Assembly (NCBI GenBank): GCA_040007095.1
Contig: JBDTVS010000072.1
Span: forward strand, 8,343-72,342
Source of the DNA: JBDTVS01 sp040007095
Lineage (GTDB): Bacteria; Acidobacteriota; Vicinamibacteria; Vicinamibacterales; CAVVIG01
Direction: 5' to 3'
Length of the DNA: 64,000 nt
Shown: positions 10,018 to 21,200 of the stretch, piece after piece
Position numbering within the stretch: position 1 is the first letter of the stretch
How the letters are laid out: the number at the start of each line of letters is the position of its first letter
Program-made: the position numbers and the translations under genes
Notes under the pieces: model-generated
Seen by the model: only the letters and a program-made list of their open reading frames with translations
The model's database searches: none
Told to the model about the DNA's origin: nothing

Positions 10018-10335
10018 TCGGTCGCCCACAGCTTGCCAGTCCGAGGGTGAATCGCCACTCCCGCATCATCTCGAAAGCCGTACGCATAAATCTCCGGACG
10101 TGCCCCGATCCGGCCGACAAACGGATTGTCGCGCGGGATAGGACCGTCCGTATTGATCCGCAGCACCTTTCCCATGAGACACCGGCCACCAAATCAACCA
10201 GGGCTGATCGACAAGTGTGTCGTAGTCGGGCGCTGTGAACACCATCGGGTCGGTTGTGTCCTCGAGTCCGCTGACGACACTTTCCAGCCGGCCGGCATGT
10301 CGAACCGCACCACGCTGCGACGCGATCGGTAATCC
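10018..10335 (-). pseudogene. PQQ-type glucose/sorbosone dehydrogenase scrap
   Basis: MGKVLRINTDGPIPRDNPF, then ARPEIYAYGFRDDAGVAIHP and GKLWATEHGPQG are strongly conserved in soluble six-bladed glucose/sorbosone dehydrogenases (GH-x-N-x-Q-G region altered here). Farther upstream GLPIASQRGAVR and, in another frame, FDMPAGWKV carry more blades. At least three frame changes and loss of most blades make it non-functional. Its end is joined directly to the integrase scrap. Confidence 0.6.
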
Positions 10336-10850
10336 TCCGGTGGAAGAAGAGCTGCGTACCGGTGGAGAACGCATAGTCCGGCCTATGCGCGGTTGGTTCA
10401 CGGCCAGAGACGTCGCCAGGTAATCGAACTCGACTGCGATCCCTCTGATCCCCCTCGTGTCGACCCACCTATCCGGCCAGAACGAGGACGAGGACGTTTA
10501 CCCGCAGGAACCCTTGCTCCGCGGCCGCGGCCGGCCCGTCCACGGCAATCCGGCGCATCCGCCGTGCCAGCGACACGGCCGTCGTCAGCATCATCCCGAC
10601 GTAGACGACGTCCAATGCGAGCGGTGCGAGCACGCACCATCCGGCACGTCGTTCCGGTACGTGTACACGAGCAGCGCCGCTGCCATCGGAATGGCAAACC
10701 GGTCTGCACGGCGAACAGTTCCCCACCCGGCGTGGGCGCGGCCGCTCGGGCGCGCCGGCCATTGCCACGACGTACGGCATCACCGCCCCTCCCGCGCGCC
10801 TCCACGGGGCGGATTTGACTATCGCCAAAGCGCTACGGCGCACCATCCGT
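10336..10850 (-). pseudogene. Possible membrane protein remnant
   Basis: In shifting minus-strand frames there are hydrophobic pieces compatible with one small membrane protein: FAIPMAAALLVYTYRND, CVLAPLALDVVYVGMMLTTA and QGFLRVNVLVLVLAG. The order is sensible but the frame changes at least twice. I do not recognise the family. The call rests only on hydrophobicity and on its place in a run of other remnants. Confidence 0.3.
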
Positions 10851-11014
10851 GGTGGCTCCGTCTACACATTGCGACGTTCACTTCCCGAAAAGTCGCTATA
10901 TCCCGACCGCACCCGGCCACCTGGCGACGACGTCGACGGGGAAGCGTCGGCCACCCCAGCTGGACCGTCGTCGCTGTGTGCAGTTCGATCCGCCGCCAAA
11001 TGAGGAGAACTTTT

Positions 11015-14000
11015 ATGCGTTTGCCCACTAGGCTGCTGTTCGGTCTCGCCTGTGTGATGTTGCTTCCCGCGTCTGCCTACGCCCAGGCATCGATCACAGG
11101 CGTCGTGAAAGACGCGTCGGGCGGTGTGCTGCCGGGGGTGACAGTTGAGGCAGCGAGCCCGGTACTGATTGAAAAAACCCGCGCCGCCGTGACGGACGGC
11201 TCGGGGCAGTATCGCATCGTCGATCTGCTCCCGGGGACATACACGGTGGCCTTCACGTTGCCCGGGTTTTCGACGGTCCGGCGCGCAGGCGTCGAGTTGA
11301 CCGGGTCGTTCGCCGCCACGATTAATGCGGACTTGAAGCTGGGCAACCTCGAGGAAACGATCACGGTCACCGGCGCGACGCCGACCGTGGACGTCCAGAA
11401 CAGCCTCCGCCAGACGGTGCTGAGCAAGGAGCTGATCTCAACACTGCCCGCCACCCGGGCGGCTGGCGCGCTGCTGAACGCGACGCCTGGCATCGCCGTG
11501 ACCGATGGGGCCGCCCAGGCGGTGACGCCGACGATGTCGAAATTCACCGCGCATGGCGGCGCGCTCGACGAAGGACGCATGCTGATTAACGGGATGACCG
11601 TCGCGGGCCCGTTCAGTGGCGGCGGCAACTCGTCGTTGACGTACGACACCGCCAACGCCGAGGAGGTCTCCGTCCTCGTCTCGGGCGGGCTGGGCGAAAG
11701 CGAGATCGGCGGGCCGTCGATGAACATCGTGCCGCGTTCCGGCGGCAACGCGTTCAGCGGTCAAGCGTTCTTTAACACCGCTGGCAAGTGGTCGACCGGG
11801 GACAACCTCGACGACTCGCTGCACGCGGTAGGGATCGAGAAGAATCAGGGCCTGATCAGCGCGTACGACGCGAGCGCGACACTCGGTGGACCGATCAAAC
11901 GCGACCGGCTGTGGTTCTTCGGGAATTATCGAAAGTATTCCACCATCGCGCCCGGCGCCGGTAACGTGCGCCTCAACGCCTACGCCGGCGACTTTTCGCA
12001 CTGGAACTACCTGGCAGGAGACCCGAACGTGGAGCCCCGGTCGGTGCAGGGTCGGGACATGTGGTCCGGCCGGTTGACCGGGCAGGTCGCCACAAACCGG
12101 CTGACGTTCTCGCGGGAGCAGCAGCAGCGCTGCGAGGGCTCGAGCCTGACCACTGGAGGAGACGCCTGCCGGCAGCGCGAAGCCGGTTGGGTTGGCATGG
12201 GCTCGACGACGTTCGCACCAGAGGCTCACCTGGGGTACTTCGACCTGCCGTATTCGGTGACGCAGGCGACGTGGACGAACCCGATGAGTACCCGCGTCCT
12301 CCTCGACGCTGGCTACTCGCGGTTCGCATACCAGACCAACGGCGGCACGGGGACGGCCTCGCCAGACGGGATCTTCGACCAGACCCCGGTACTCGAGCAG
12401 GCCGCGATCGACGGCCACAACGCCAATTTCAACTATCGTGGCGTCAACCGCTTTCGAGTCCAGGACGTCACGCTGACGGCTCTACGTGGATCGCTTTCCT
12501 ACGTGACCGGCGCCCACAACATGAAGGTTGGGTATCAGGGGCAATTCACGACGTCGGACCAGGTGTTCCATACCAACTCGACTCTTCTGGCCTACCGGTT
12601 CCAGAACCGATCGGCCAACCAGGTGACGTTCTACCTTCCTGAGTGGGAGACGGCCGATCGCACGAACTCCACGGCTTTTTACGCGCAGGATAGCTGGACC
12701 CGTGGTCGTCTCACGGTGCAGGGCGCACTCCGCTACGATCAGGCTTCAAGCTACAGCCCGGGCGAGGGCAATGGCACGCAAGCCACGTCGCGCTTCAACG
12801 CCGCGCCCATCCCGCTCGAGCGGACGGAACGCGTCCACAGCTATCGCGATATTTCGCCACGCATCGGCGCCGCGTACGACGTCTTCGGCAACGGCAAGAC
12901 GGCCGTAAAATTCAATTGGGGACGCTACGTCACGACTGCCACCAACGATGCCATCTACTCCGCGAATAACCCGAGCACGCGAATCGTGTCGATCGCCTCG
13001 CGAAGCTGGTCGGACACCAACCAGAACTTTGTCGTTAATTGCGACCTCCTCAGCCCGGCAGGGCAGACCGTGGCGGGTGGGGACACGTGCGGAGCCCTGA
13101 CCGGAAACAACCTCAACTTTGGCCGGGCCGGTGGATCGACGCGGGTGAACCCGGCGCTCTTGAGCGGCTGGGGGGTACGGCCGGCGGATGGGCAGTGGGG
13201 CATCAACGTGCAGCAGGAGCTCGTCCCGCGCGTGTCGCTTGAAGTCGGCTACTACAGGCGCTGGTGGGGCAACTTCACCGTGACCGACAACACCTTGATT
13301 GGGCCCGGCGGACAATGACAAGTGGACGATCGTGGCGCCGAACGATCCGCGCCTGCCTGGTGGCGGCGGTTATCCAATCGACGTTTACACCCCGACGGCG
13401 GCGGCCGCGGCGCGAGGCGCGGACAATTACGTCACGGCCGAAACGGACTTCGGCCCGGCCGAGACCAACTTCTGGCACGGCGTCGACACGACACTGAACG
13501 CGCGGACTCCGTACGGGCTCACGCTCCAGGTTGGCACCTCGACCGGGCACGCAACGATCGACACCTGCGGATCGGTGGTGAACATCGACAATCCGGATCG
13601 GCGGAACTGCCGAGTCGTCGACCCCTTCGAGACGACGCTGCGCGGTTCGGTGTCGTACATGGTGCCGAAGGTGAAGGTGCTCATCAGCTCGGCGCTGCGA
13701 TCGCAGCCGGCGATACAACTCACCGCGAACCTGAACGTGCCGAACCCCGTCGTCCAGAGCTTGCTGGGGCGCCTGCCTCCGGGTGGCCTGGCTACCGGCA
13801 CCACGACAGTCGCGCTGCTCGACGCCACCCACAGGGTCTATGCCAGCACGCGTCGGAATCAGGTCGACATGCGCTTCGCCAAAGTGTTCCATTTCGGGAG
13901 GCGGCGTGCCGACATCGGCGTCGACCTCCTGAACACGAATGACCCGACCGCCTACGAATCGGAGTACTCCTACACTGCCGCGAATGGCGGGACGTGGTTC

Positions 14001-14060
14001 AACCCGACGACGATCCTCGGACCGCGGTTCATGCGGTTCAACTTCACGCTGAACTACTAG
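11015..14060 (+). pseudogene. TonB-dependent receptor, nearly complete, split by one frameshift
   Basis: ATG at 11015 follows GAGGAG. The product has a signal peptide (VMLLPASAYAQ), a regulatory-like domain (GVVKDASGGVLPGVTVEA, about 25-110), plug (ETITVTGATPTVDVQ, MLINGMTVAGPFSGG) and barrel. The first frame stops at 13318; another frame starting at about 13,300 continues with DNDKWTIVAPNDPRLPGGG and ends at 14060 in the typical aromatic terminus RFNFTLNY. Removing one C from GGGCCC at about 13,304 restores IGPADNDKW and gives a protein of about 1,014 residues. Either a recent single mutation or a sequence error; the rest is well preserved, unlike the 3-7 kb remnants. Confidence 0.85.
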
Positions 14061-14204
14061 GCAGATCCGCCGTGAGCGGTCCCCGAAACCGGGAGTGAGT
14101 CGAATCACGGCAACACGCATTCGTCAAGCTTGAAAAAATAGAATGCGCAACAGCGGCAGAAGCCGACGCTGCGCGTGTTCTGCGTCGATTGGTGTCCGCC
14201 GCGA

Positions 14205-14609
14205 CTACGGCCGCCCAGCCTGGTGGTCCGTTTTTGACGCCATCGCGAACTGCTCGACCTCGTGTGCCCCGCGAGCGACCTCACGGGCACCACGGCCCAC
14301 CTCGTGCGCGCCGCGGCCGACCACGTCCGCGACATCGTCGCGGATCGCCTGTCCTTTCCTCGTGACGTCGTTTGCGGCGTCAGCGACGCGGTCCGCGACC
14401 TCGCCGACGCGAGTCTTGACGGCCTGCACACCCTCGGACGCCGCGTTCCGAAGGTCGTTGGCCGAATTCGTCACGCACTGACGAAGTCCCAACGCAAGGC
14501 GCGGCGCACAATAGATCGCAAGCCCCGCCCCGATCGCCCCGCCGGTAATGAGCCCCATCAGGAAACCGCCGCCGCGGTTCTCCTGGTTGTCCTGAATCCC
14601 CGTCTTCAT
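14205..14609 (-). CDS. YtxH-like membrane-anchored small protein
   Basis: One hundred thirty-four residues. I prefer ATG 14609, which has GGGAGAA upstream, over ATG 14624. After a short polar lead comes a glycine-rich membrane segment (GFLMGLITGGAIGAGLAIY) followed by CAPR, the YtxH signature, then a long alanine/valine-rich amphipathic helix (VGEVADRVADAANDVTRKG, VGRGAHEVGRGAREVARGA) that may form a coiled coil. YtxH-type proteins are stress-associated envelope proteins of unclear biochemical role. No operon partner; next gene lies on the other strand. Confidence 0.75.
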   Translation of the reverse strand: MKTGIQDNQENRGGGFLMGLITGGAIGAGLAIYCAPRLALGLRQCVTNSANDLRNAASEGVQAVKTRVGEVADRVADAANDVTRKGQAIRDDVADVVGRGAHEVGRGAREVARGAHEVEQFAMASKTDHQAGRP

Positions 14610-14985
14610 CGTTGGTTCTCCCATGGGTCACCCTAGCCTTGCCCGCCGCAATTGTCTGTGCCCAATTGCACAGTGGACTGCAACGAACCAGAACGACGCC
14701 ATGCGTAGTACCGACATTCGATCCAGTTGCGTGGCATTCAATGGCAATGAGACCAGGCGAGCGATGTCCTGATCGTGGGCGATCTGGCGGTTGAACGCCA
14801 GTCGCATCAGGATGGCACAGGGGGGATTCAAGACAATGAGGCATGAGCTCAACGCGACCGATTGCGAGCTTCCGCGGTCCTTCTACGGGAGGGCTCATGG
14901 CATCACGGTCGGTCGACGCAGGGCCGAGAGGGAGCGTGTGCACAACTGCACAGCGAATGCGAATCTGCGCTCATAGACTAAGCGG
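14610..14985. other. Gap between YtxH-like gene and zinc-ribbon gene
   Basis: About 375 bases between divergent genes. No coding signal on either strand. It should hold both promoters; I cannot position them reliably. Confidence 0.3.
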
Positions 14986-15186
14986 ATGCAGACATCCATT
15001 CGTGCTCTCGAGTGCAATTGTCCACGCTGCCAGTCGTCGAGCACGCTGCTGTTCCGTTCCCTCCGGAGTGCAGCGGTCTATCTCTGTCGCGATTGTCAAC
15101 ATCAGTGGGAGGGCGAAGCCAGGGAAACGGTGACACCAACGATGCCCGAACGAAGCAGCGACATCGCGAGAGTGTGGATTAGGTAG
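14986..15186 (+). CDS. Small zinc-ribbon protein, unknown function
   Basis: Sixty-six residues with two CxxC pairs spaced like a treble-clef ribbon: C10/C12xxC15 (CNCPRC) and C33xxC36 (YLCRDCQHQWEG). The C-terminal part is polar and carries no known domain. Four cysteines in this arrangement in so short a frame are unlikely by chance. The ribosome site is weak. No partner gene is evident. Confidence 0.5.
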   Translation: MQTSIRALECNCPRCQSSSTLLFRSLRSAAVYLCRDCQHQWEGEARETVTPTMPERSSDIARVWIR

Positions 15187-15189
15187 ACA

Positions 15190-15685
15190 TCCCGATCGGT
15201 GTGTCGCGGCGTGATCCCGCGGTGAGCCTTCGACAGATGCGGGACCATGCCAGGAAGTCGTTGAACTCGTGCGGGGGCGGAGTCGTCCCGATCTGGATGC
15301 CGATCGCCTACTGGCTCTGGCGCTCGTCAGGCTGCTCGAAATCACTGGCGACGCGCCCGGCCGTGTTCCACCCGAGGAGCAAGTGCGCAGACCCCGTGTG
15401 CCGTTGATGGAGCTCCTCCCACATGCAGTCTGGCTTGGGGGTGTTGCGCCTGAAGGAGACGGATCGCGGATCGCGGCGCTCCACCGCGCGTGGATGGCGG
15501 TGACGGACCGATGCGTCATCTCACTGAGGTGCGGGCGCAGGTGCTCGAGCCACGACGGGTCGGCACACGTATTCCAGGTCCAGACGCGCAACTCCGAGAG
15601 ACGCCGGAGCGTCTTCACCAGCTGCCCATTCCAGAGCGCCCATTTCGCACGGACGATGCGGTCAAGAAGCCAGGTCGTTCTGGGC
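15190..15685 (-). pseudogene. Transposase-like remnant, family uncertain
   Basis: Minus-strand pieces VRAKWALWNGQLVKTLRRL, LEHLRPHLSEMTHRSVTAI and, in another frame, RHTGSAHLLLGWNTAGRV look protein-like and in order. The pattern (K-W-x-LW-G early, G-AHLLL near the end) recalls ISKra4-type transposase C-termini, but I am not certain. Frame changes and no start codon mark it as broken. Confidence 0.3.
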
Positions 15686-15689
15686 GCTG

Positions 15690-15945
15690 ATGCCGTGTCG
15701 GCCGGCGCCCGTCGCGAGCTGCTGCGGCCTGGAGCTGGACGTCCGAAAAGCCTTCGAGTTGCACGCCGGTGATCACGACGGGCGCGACGGCGCGCACCAG
15801 GCCGATCTCGCGGGCGATCGCCGTCGCGGTGTGGGGCTGATCGCCGGTGACCATGATCACCTTGATGCCGGCGTCGCGGCAATGCTGAAGCGCGTCGGCG
15901 ACCTCGGGCCGCGGTGGATCCTCGAGCCCGACCAGTCCTGCTTAA
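15690..15945 (-). pseudogene. P-type cation ATPase scrap
   Basis: Minus strand LVGLEDPPRPEVADALQHC, then AGIKVIMVTGDQPHTATAIA and REIGLVRAVAPVVITGVQL. The TGDxPxTAxAIAxxIG motif and the preceding G-L-x-D-P-P-R block are diagnostic of the P domain of P-type ATPases. The phosphorylation loop DKTGT, the GDGxNDAPAL motif and the membrane helices are absent. A fragment of about 85 residues. Confidence 0.65.
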
Positions 15946-16077
15946 CACGTCCAGGCGTCGATCGCGGCGGGGGTCGATATCATACGATAGCCATTCCGCG
16001 CGTCGCTTCAACCAACGACTACGCCCTTGCAGGGTGCGCGAAGGGGCATGGGCGCGGCCGCGACAGAGAGCACACAC

Positions 16078-18072
16078 ATGACGGATGCACCAAGCAAGAA
16101 GGCGGCGACGACTCCTTCCAGGGACCGGCCCACGCCCGTGGAGGCTGGAAGACTCGCGTCGATGGGGTGGCGACCGCAGCCCTGGTGGCTAGTCTTTCTG
16201 GTGATCATGATCGCCAACTACGCGGTGACTCAGCTGTTCTTCAGGGAATCAGCCGCCATCACCATTCCCTATTCCGTCTTCAAGGCGCAGGTCCAAGCCG
16301 GCAATGCCGAGTCCGTGACGAGCGCGGGCGATGCGATTGAGGGACGCTTCAGAGCTGCCGTCACCTATCCCCTCGCGCCGCCGGCGCCGCCTGGCAGCAC
16401 TCCGGCGTCGCCGCGCCCAGCCCAAGCACGGCCGCGCACGTCGATGCAGTTCAAGACGCAACGCCCCGTATTTGCCGATGAGGAGCTGGGGAAACTGCTC
16501 GAGGAACAGCACGTCACGGTCGAGGCCACGAACGAGAACGATTCATCGTGGTTCAGCCTGTTGATCGGCTTTGGTCCGACGTTGCTGCTCATCGCCGGCT
16601 TCATCTGGATGAGCCGTCGTGCCGCGGCGGCTGCTGGTGGAGGGCTCTTTGGGCTTGGACGGAGCCGCGCCAAGCGTTACAGCGAGGAGCAGCCGGGAGT
16701 CACGTTCGAAGACGTCGCAGGGATCGACGAGGCCGAGAACGAGTTGATCGAGATCGTCGACTTCCTCAAGAACCCCGCGAAGTACCAGCGGCTCGGCGGC
16801 ACCGTACCGAAGGGTGTGCTGCTCGTGGGGGCGCCTGGAACCGGAAAGACGCTGCTCGCGCGGGCGGTCGCGGGCCAGGCGGGTGTCCCGTTCTTCAGTC
16901 TCAGCGCCTCGGAGTTCATCGAAATGATTGTCGGCGTTGGCGCTTCTCGGGTTCGCGATCTGTTCAAGCAGGCACGCGAGGCGGCGCCGGCGATCATCTT
17001 CATCGACGAGTTGGACGCCATCGGCCGCACGCGCGGCAGCGGTGCCCAACTCGGTGGCCACGACGAGCGCGAGCAGACCTTGAACCAGATCCTGACGGAG
17101 ATGGACGGCTTCGACTCCCGCGAAGGCGTCATTGTCCTCGCCGCTACCAATCGGGCCGACGTGCTTGACCAGGCGCTCTTGCGGCCCGGACGTTTCGACC
17201 GGCGCGTCGTGGTTCAGCGTCCCGACCGCAACGGCCGTGCGGCGATTCTCAAGGTACACACAAAGAAGGTCCCGGTAGCGGCCGACGTTTCACTCGAGCG
17301 GATCGCGGCCGAGACGCCCGGTCTGGTTGGCGCCGAGTTACGGAATCTGGTCAACGAGGCGGCGCTTCTGGCGGCCCGCAAGGACGCGAATGCGGTGCGG
17401 GCCGAAGACTTCGCGGAAGCGCTGCAGAAGATCACCCTCGGGCCAGCCCGCAACATCCTGCTCAACCCGGCGGATCGAGAACGGACTGCCTATCACGAGG
17501 CCGGGCACACGCTGCTCGCCCTGCTGATTCCTGGCAGCGACCCTGTCCACCGCGTCTCCATCGTGCCGCGAGGCATGTCGCTCGGAGCGACCTATCAACT
17601 GCCCGTCGACGATCGGACCAGCTATGCGCAAGACTATCTGCAGGCGCGCATCACCTGCGCACTGGGTGGACGCGCGGCTGAAATGCTGATCTACGGAGTG
17701 GCCACGACGGGAGCCGAGAACGATCTCCAGCAGGTGACCGAGATCGCACGTCACATGGTGTTGCGCTGGGGAATGAGCGAGAAGCTCGGGCCGATCAACT
17801 TTATCGTGCGGCAGGACGTCGACCTGCCGGCGGCCTTCCAGCAACAGCCGTACAGCGAGGCGACCTCGGAGCTGATCGACGCCGAAATCCGCCGCATCGT
17901 TGAGGAGAGCCACGGGCAGGCCGACCGGCTGTTAGCTCAGCATCGCGCCAAGCTGCAGGCTCTGGCTCAGGCTCTCGTGAAAGCGGAATCGCTGAACGCG
18001 AAGGAGATCCACGACGCGACCGGACTCACGGAACCAGCGGTCGCCACTGAACGGCCGAAGCTCGACGTCTAG
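16078..18072 (+). CDS. ftsH: ATP-dependent zinc metalloprotease FtsH
   Basis: Six hundred sixty-four residues from ATG 16078 (ATG 16048 is the alternative). Membrane helix 1 is near 35-55 (WWLVFLVIMIANYAV), a periplasmic domain follows, helix 2 near 150-165 (LIGFGPTLLLIAGFIWMS), then the AAA module with Walker A GAPGTGKT (251-258), Walker B IIFIDELDAIG, second region of homology LLRPGRFDRR, and the zinc protease HEAGH at 473-477. It degrades unfolded membrane and regulatory proteins as a hexamer. The periplasmic domain carries a proline-rich insert (LAPPAPPGSTPASPRPAQAR) that I do not associate with housekeeping FtsH, so this may be a second, stress-type copy. Intact, standing alone on its strand. 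Confidence 0.95.
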   Translation: MTDAPSKKAATTPSRDRPTPVEAGRLASMGWRPQPWWLVFLVIMIANYAVTQLFFRESAAITIPYSVFKAQVQAGNAESVTSAGDAIEGRFRAAVTYPLAPPAPPGSTPASPRPAQARPRTSMQFKTQRPVFADEELGKLLEEQHVTVEATNENDSSWFSLLIGFGPTLLLIAGFIWMSRRAAAAAGGGLFGLGRSRAKRYSEEQPGVTFEDVAGIDEAENELIEIVDFLKNPAKYQRLGGTVPKGVLLVGAPGTGKTLLARAVAGQAGVPFFSLSASEFIEMIVGVGASRVRDLFKQAREAAPAIIFIDELDAIGRTRGSGAQLGGHDEREQTLNQILTEMDGFDSREGVIVLAATNRADVLDQALLRPGRFDRRVVVQRPDRNGRAAILKVHTKKVPVAADVSLERIAAETPGLVGAELRNLVNEAALLAARKDANAVRAEDFAEALQKITLGPARNILLNPADRERTAYHEAGHTLLALLIPGSDPVHRVSIVPRGMSLGATYQLPVDDRTSYAQDYLQARITCALGGRAAEMLIYGVATTGAENDLQQVTEIARHMVLRWGMSEKLGPINFIVRQDVDLPAAFQQQPYSEATSELIDAEIRRIVEESHGQADRLLAQHRAKLQALAQALVKAESLNAKEIHDATGLTEPAVATERPKLDV

Positions 18073-18287
18073 GACGAGGAAGCATGAGAGGCCTCTCGGC
18101 GACGACGTCCTCCGCTCAAGTTGACCGAAGAGGCCCTTGTCGGATCCGCCGCCCGCCGCCCCCCGCCACAGCCTTGATCGCCCCGGGCGGCTTGCGCCAG
18201 GTATTGGAAAAATATGGCGATCGTGGCGGCGCGCACGAGGCAGTGCGTGCGATCGGTCGACCACTGCCGTAAGATCGTGCCAACCCG

Positions 18288-21200
18288 ATGACGTGCCTTT
18301 CGTGCGGGGCCGAGCTGCCGGCGTCCGAAACGTCCTGTTCTCACTGCTCAGCTGCAGGTGCCGACTCGTTTGCAACCGTGGTGAGCGCGCGATCGCCGTT
18401 CGACAACCCGACCATCCTGTCGACGCCGGCGCCAGCGAGTGAGACGCCGCGCGGCGCGGCACGAACCTCCGAACGGACGCTGAAGGGAGGCGAGCCGTTC
18501 GGCACGCGCTACCACATCATCAGAGCCCTCGGCGTCGGCGGCATGGGCGCCGTCTACCACGCGTGGGATACCGAGCTCGCCGAGGCGATTGCGATCAAGG
18601 TCATCCGACCCGAGGTCCTGGCGGACGCCGCCGGCGCGTCCGACATCGAGACACGGTTCAAGCACGAGCTGCTGCTGGCGCGGCAGGTCTCGCATCGCAA
18701 CGTCGTCCGTATCCACGATCTCGGCAATATCGACGGCATCAAGTTCATCACGATGGCCTATGTCGAGGGGACCGACCTCGCCACGCTCCTCAAGCGCGAA
18801 GGTTCGCTCGACATCCCGCGCGCGCTCCGCATCATGCGGGCGGTGCTCGATGGCGTGCGCGCGGCACACGCGGCCGGCATCGTGCACCGCGATCTGAAGC
18901 CGGCGAACATCATGATCCGCAACGACGGCGAGGCGCTCGTGATGGACTTCGGCATCGCACGCTCGATCGTGGCGCCGGCCGCGACGGCAGCGGCTGTCGT
19001 CCCCTTTCCGGCGGGCATCGGCCGAGCCCCCGCGCCGCTGCCTGGCGCGACGCTCCACAACGCGGTCGTCGGGACGCTCCACTACATGGCGCCCGAACAG
19101 GCGCGCGGCACAGACACCGACCAGCGCGCTGACGTCTACGCGCTGGGCCTGATCCTCTACGACATGATCGCCGGCCGTTACCGCGCCGACCACGCCGAGA
19201 GCGCCGTCGCGGAGCTCGAGTCGCGGATGTCGGCGTCTCCGCCGGCACTGAAGACGATCGTCCCCGCCGTCAGTCAGGCGCTCAGCGACATCGTCGCGCG
19301 GTGCCTCGAGCCCGATCGCGACCGGCGCTTCGCGTCCGCCGACGCATTGATGGACACGTTGGCCCGCTTCGACGCGAACGGCGAGCCGCTGCGGGTGAAG
19401 CGCGTGGTCGGCCTTCCGATGGTTGCGGCCATCGTCGCAGTGCTCGTCGCCGCCGGCGGCGGGCTGTGGTGGTATCAGCGGCAGCAGATCCCGGCTGCGC
19501 CGCACGATCCGGTGTCGGTCGTGATCGCCGACCTCGACAACCGGACGGGCGACCCGACGTTCGACCGAACGCTCGAGCCGATGATCAAGCGCGCGCTCGA
19601 GGGCGCCGGATTCATCACGGCGTACGATCGGAACGGACTGCGCGGCCTCGGCGCCCGGCCGCGTGATCGCTTCGACGAAGCCGGGGCTCGTGAGGTCGCC
19701 GTTCAGCACGGCCTTGGCGTGGTCATCGCGGGCGCCATCGAACCCGACGGCGGCGGATTCCGGCTCTCGCTGCGGGCGCGCCAGAGCGTCGCCGGCACGG
19801 AAACCGTCACCACACAGGGTCGCGCGACGACCAAAGATCAAGTCGTCGACACGACCATGCGGCTCGTCGAGCGCGTGCGACAGGCGCTGGGCGACGACTC
19901 GTCGGCCTCGTCGCAGCAGTTTGCGATGGCGTCACTCTCGGCGAGCTCGTTCGAGGTCGTTCGTCTGTACGCGAATGCGATGGCCGCGCAGTCAGCGAAC
20001 CGTTTCGAGGAGGCGCGCGATCAGGCGGCGAAGGCGGTGACGAGCGACCCGAAATTCGGCATCGGATATCTCGTGCTTGCCGTCTCGTCGAGATATCTCG
20101 GCCGGATGGACGACGTTCGGAAGTATCTTGCCGAGGCTCTCAGCCATCTCGACGGGATGACCGAGCGCGAGCGGTATCAGACACGCGGCTTCTCGTACGT
20201 CGTCAGCGGCGACTACGAGCAATGCGTGAAGGAGTACAGCGAGTTGCTGGTCCGTTATCCGAGCGATGTCGCGGGACGCAATCAGCTCGCGCTCTGTCTG
20301 TCCAGCCTGCGCAGGATGCGGCCGGCGATGGACGCGATGCGCGAAATCGTGAAGGTGCTCCCGAAGCAGCCGCTCTTCCGCGACAACCTCGCGCTGTATG
20401 CGAACTACGCGAGCGACTTCACGGCCGCCGAGCAGGAAGCGCGGCAGGTCGAGGGACAAGACGCGTATGCGACGCTCGCGCTGGCATTCGCGCAGCTCGG
20501 CCAGGGCGATTTGACGGGGGCGAAGAAGACCTACGAGGAGTTGGCGGCGATGAACGGGCCCGGGGCGTCGCTTGCTGCGTCTGGCCTCGGAGACCTTGCG
20601 TCGGTCGAGGGTCGTTTTTCAGAGGCCGTGCGGATCCTTCGGGCGGGGGCTACGGCCGATGTGATCGCGAAGAATCCCGAGGCCGCTGCCGCCAAGCTCG
20701 TGGCCGCGGCGTACGCTGAGCTGTCGCAGGGACGCGGTCGCGCGGCGATTGATCTCGCGACCGACGCCCTCCAGCAGAACGCGGCGATCAAGATCCGCTT
20801 TCTCGCCGGTCGTACGTTCATTGAAGCCGGCGACGCCGACCGGGCGCGGCCGCTGATCGACGCACTCGGGAAGGAGCTCTTCGCTGAGCCGCGTGCATAC
20901 GCAAAGCTTCTCGAAGGCGTCGCCGTCCTCAAACAAGGCGATGCCCGGCAGGCGGCCGTGCTGATGCGCGACGCGAACGTGATGTTCGATACGTGGATCG
21001 GGCAATTCGATCTCGGCCGCGCGGCGCTGGCCGCCGGCGCAACCACCCAGGCGGATTCGGCGTTCGACGCGTGCCTGAATGCCAGGCGCGGCGAAGCGAT
21101 CGCGTTGTTCGTGGACGAGGAGCCGACGTTTGCGTACTGGCCGCAGGGTTACTACTACCAGGGCCTCGTGCGTGAGGCCCTGCATAACGCCGGCGCCGCC

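Noticed and set aside
10393..10818. Plus-strand open frame before the 11 kb receptor, including a long N-terminal extension of that receptor
   Set aside because: The receptor has a proper signal peptide at ATG 11015 with GAGGAG before it; the upstream part shows no protein-like pattern.
18348..19841. Minus-strand open frame of 497 codons opposite the Ser/Thr kinase
   Set aside because: Composition (Arg, His, Asp rich, no motifs) and full overlap with a clear kinase on the other strand show it is a shadow.
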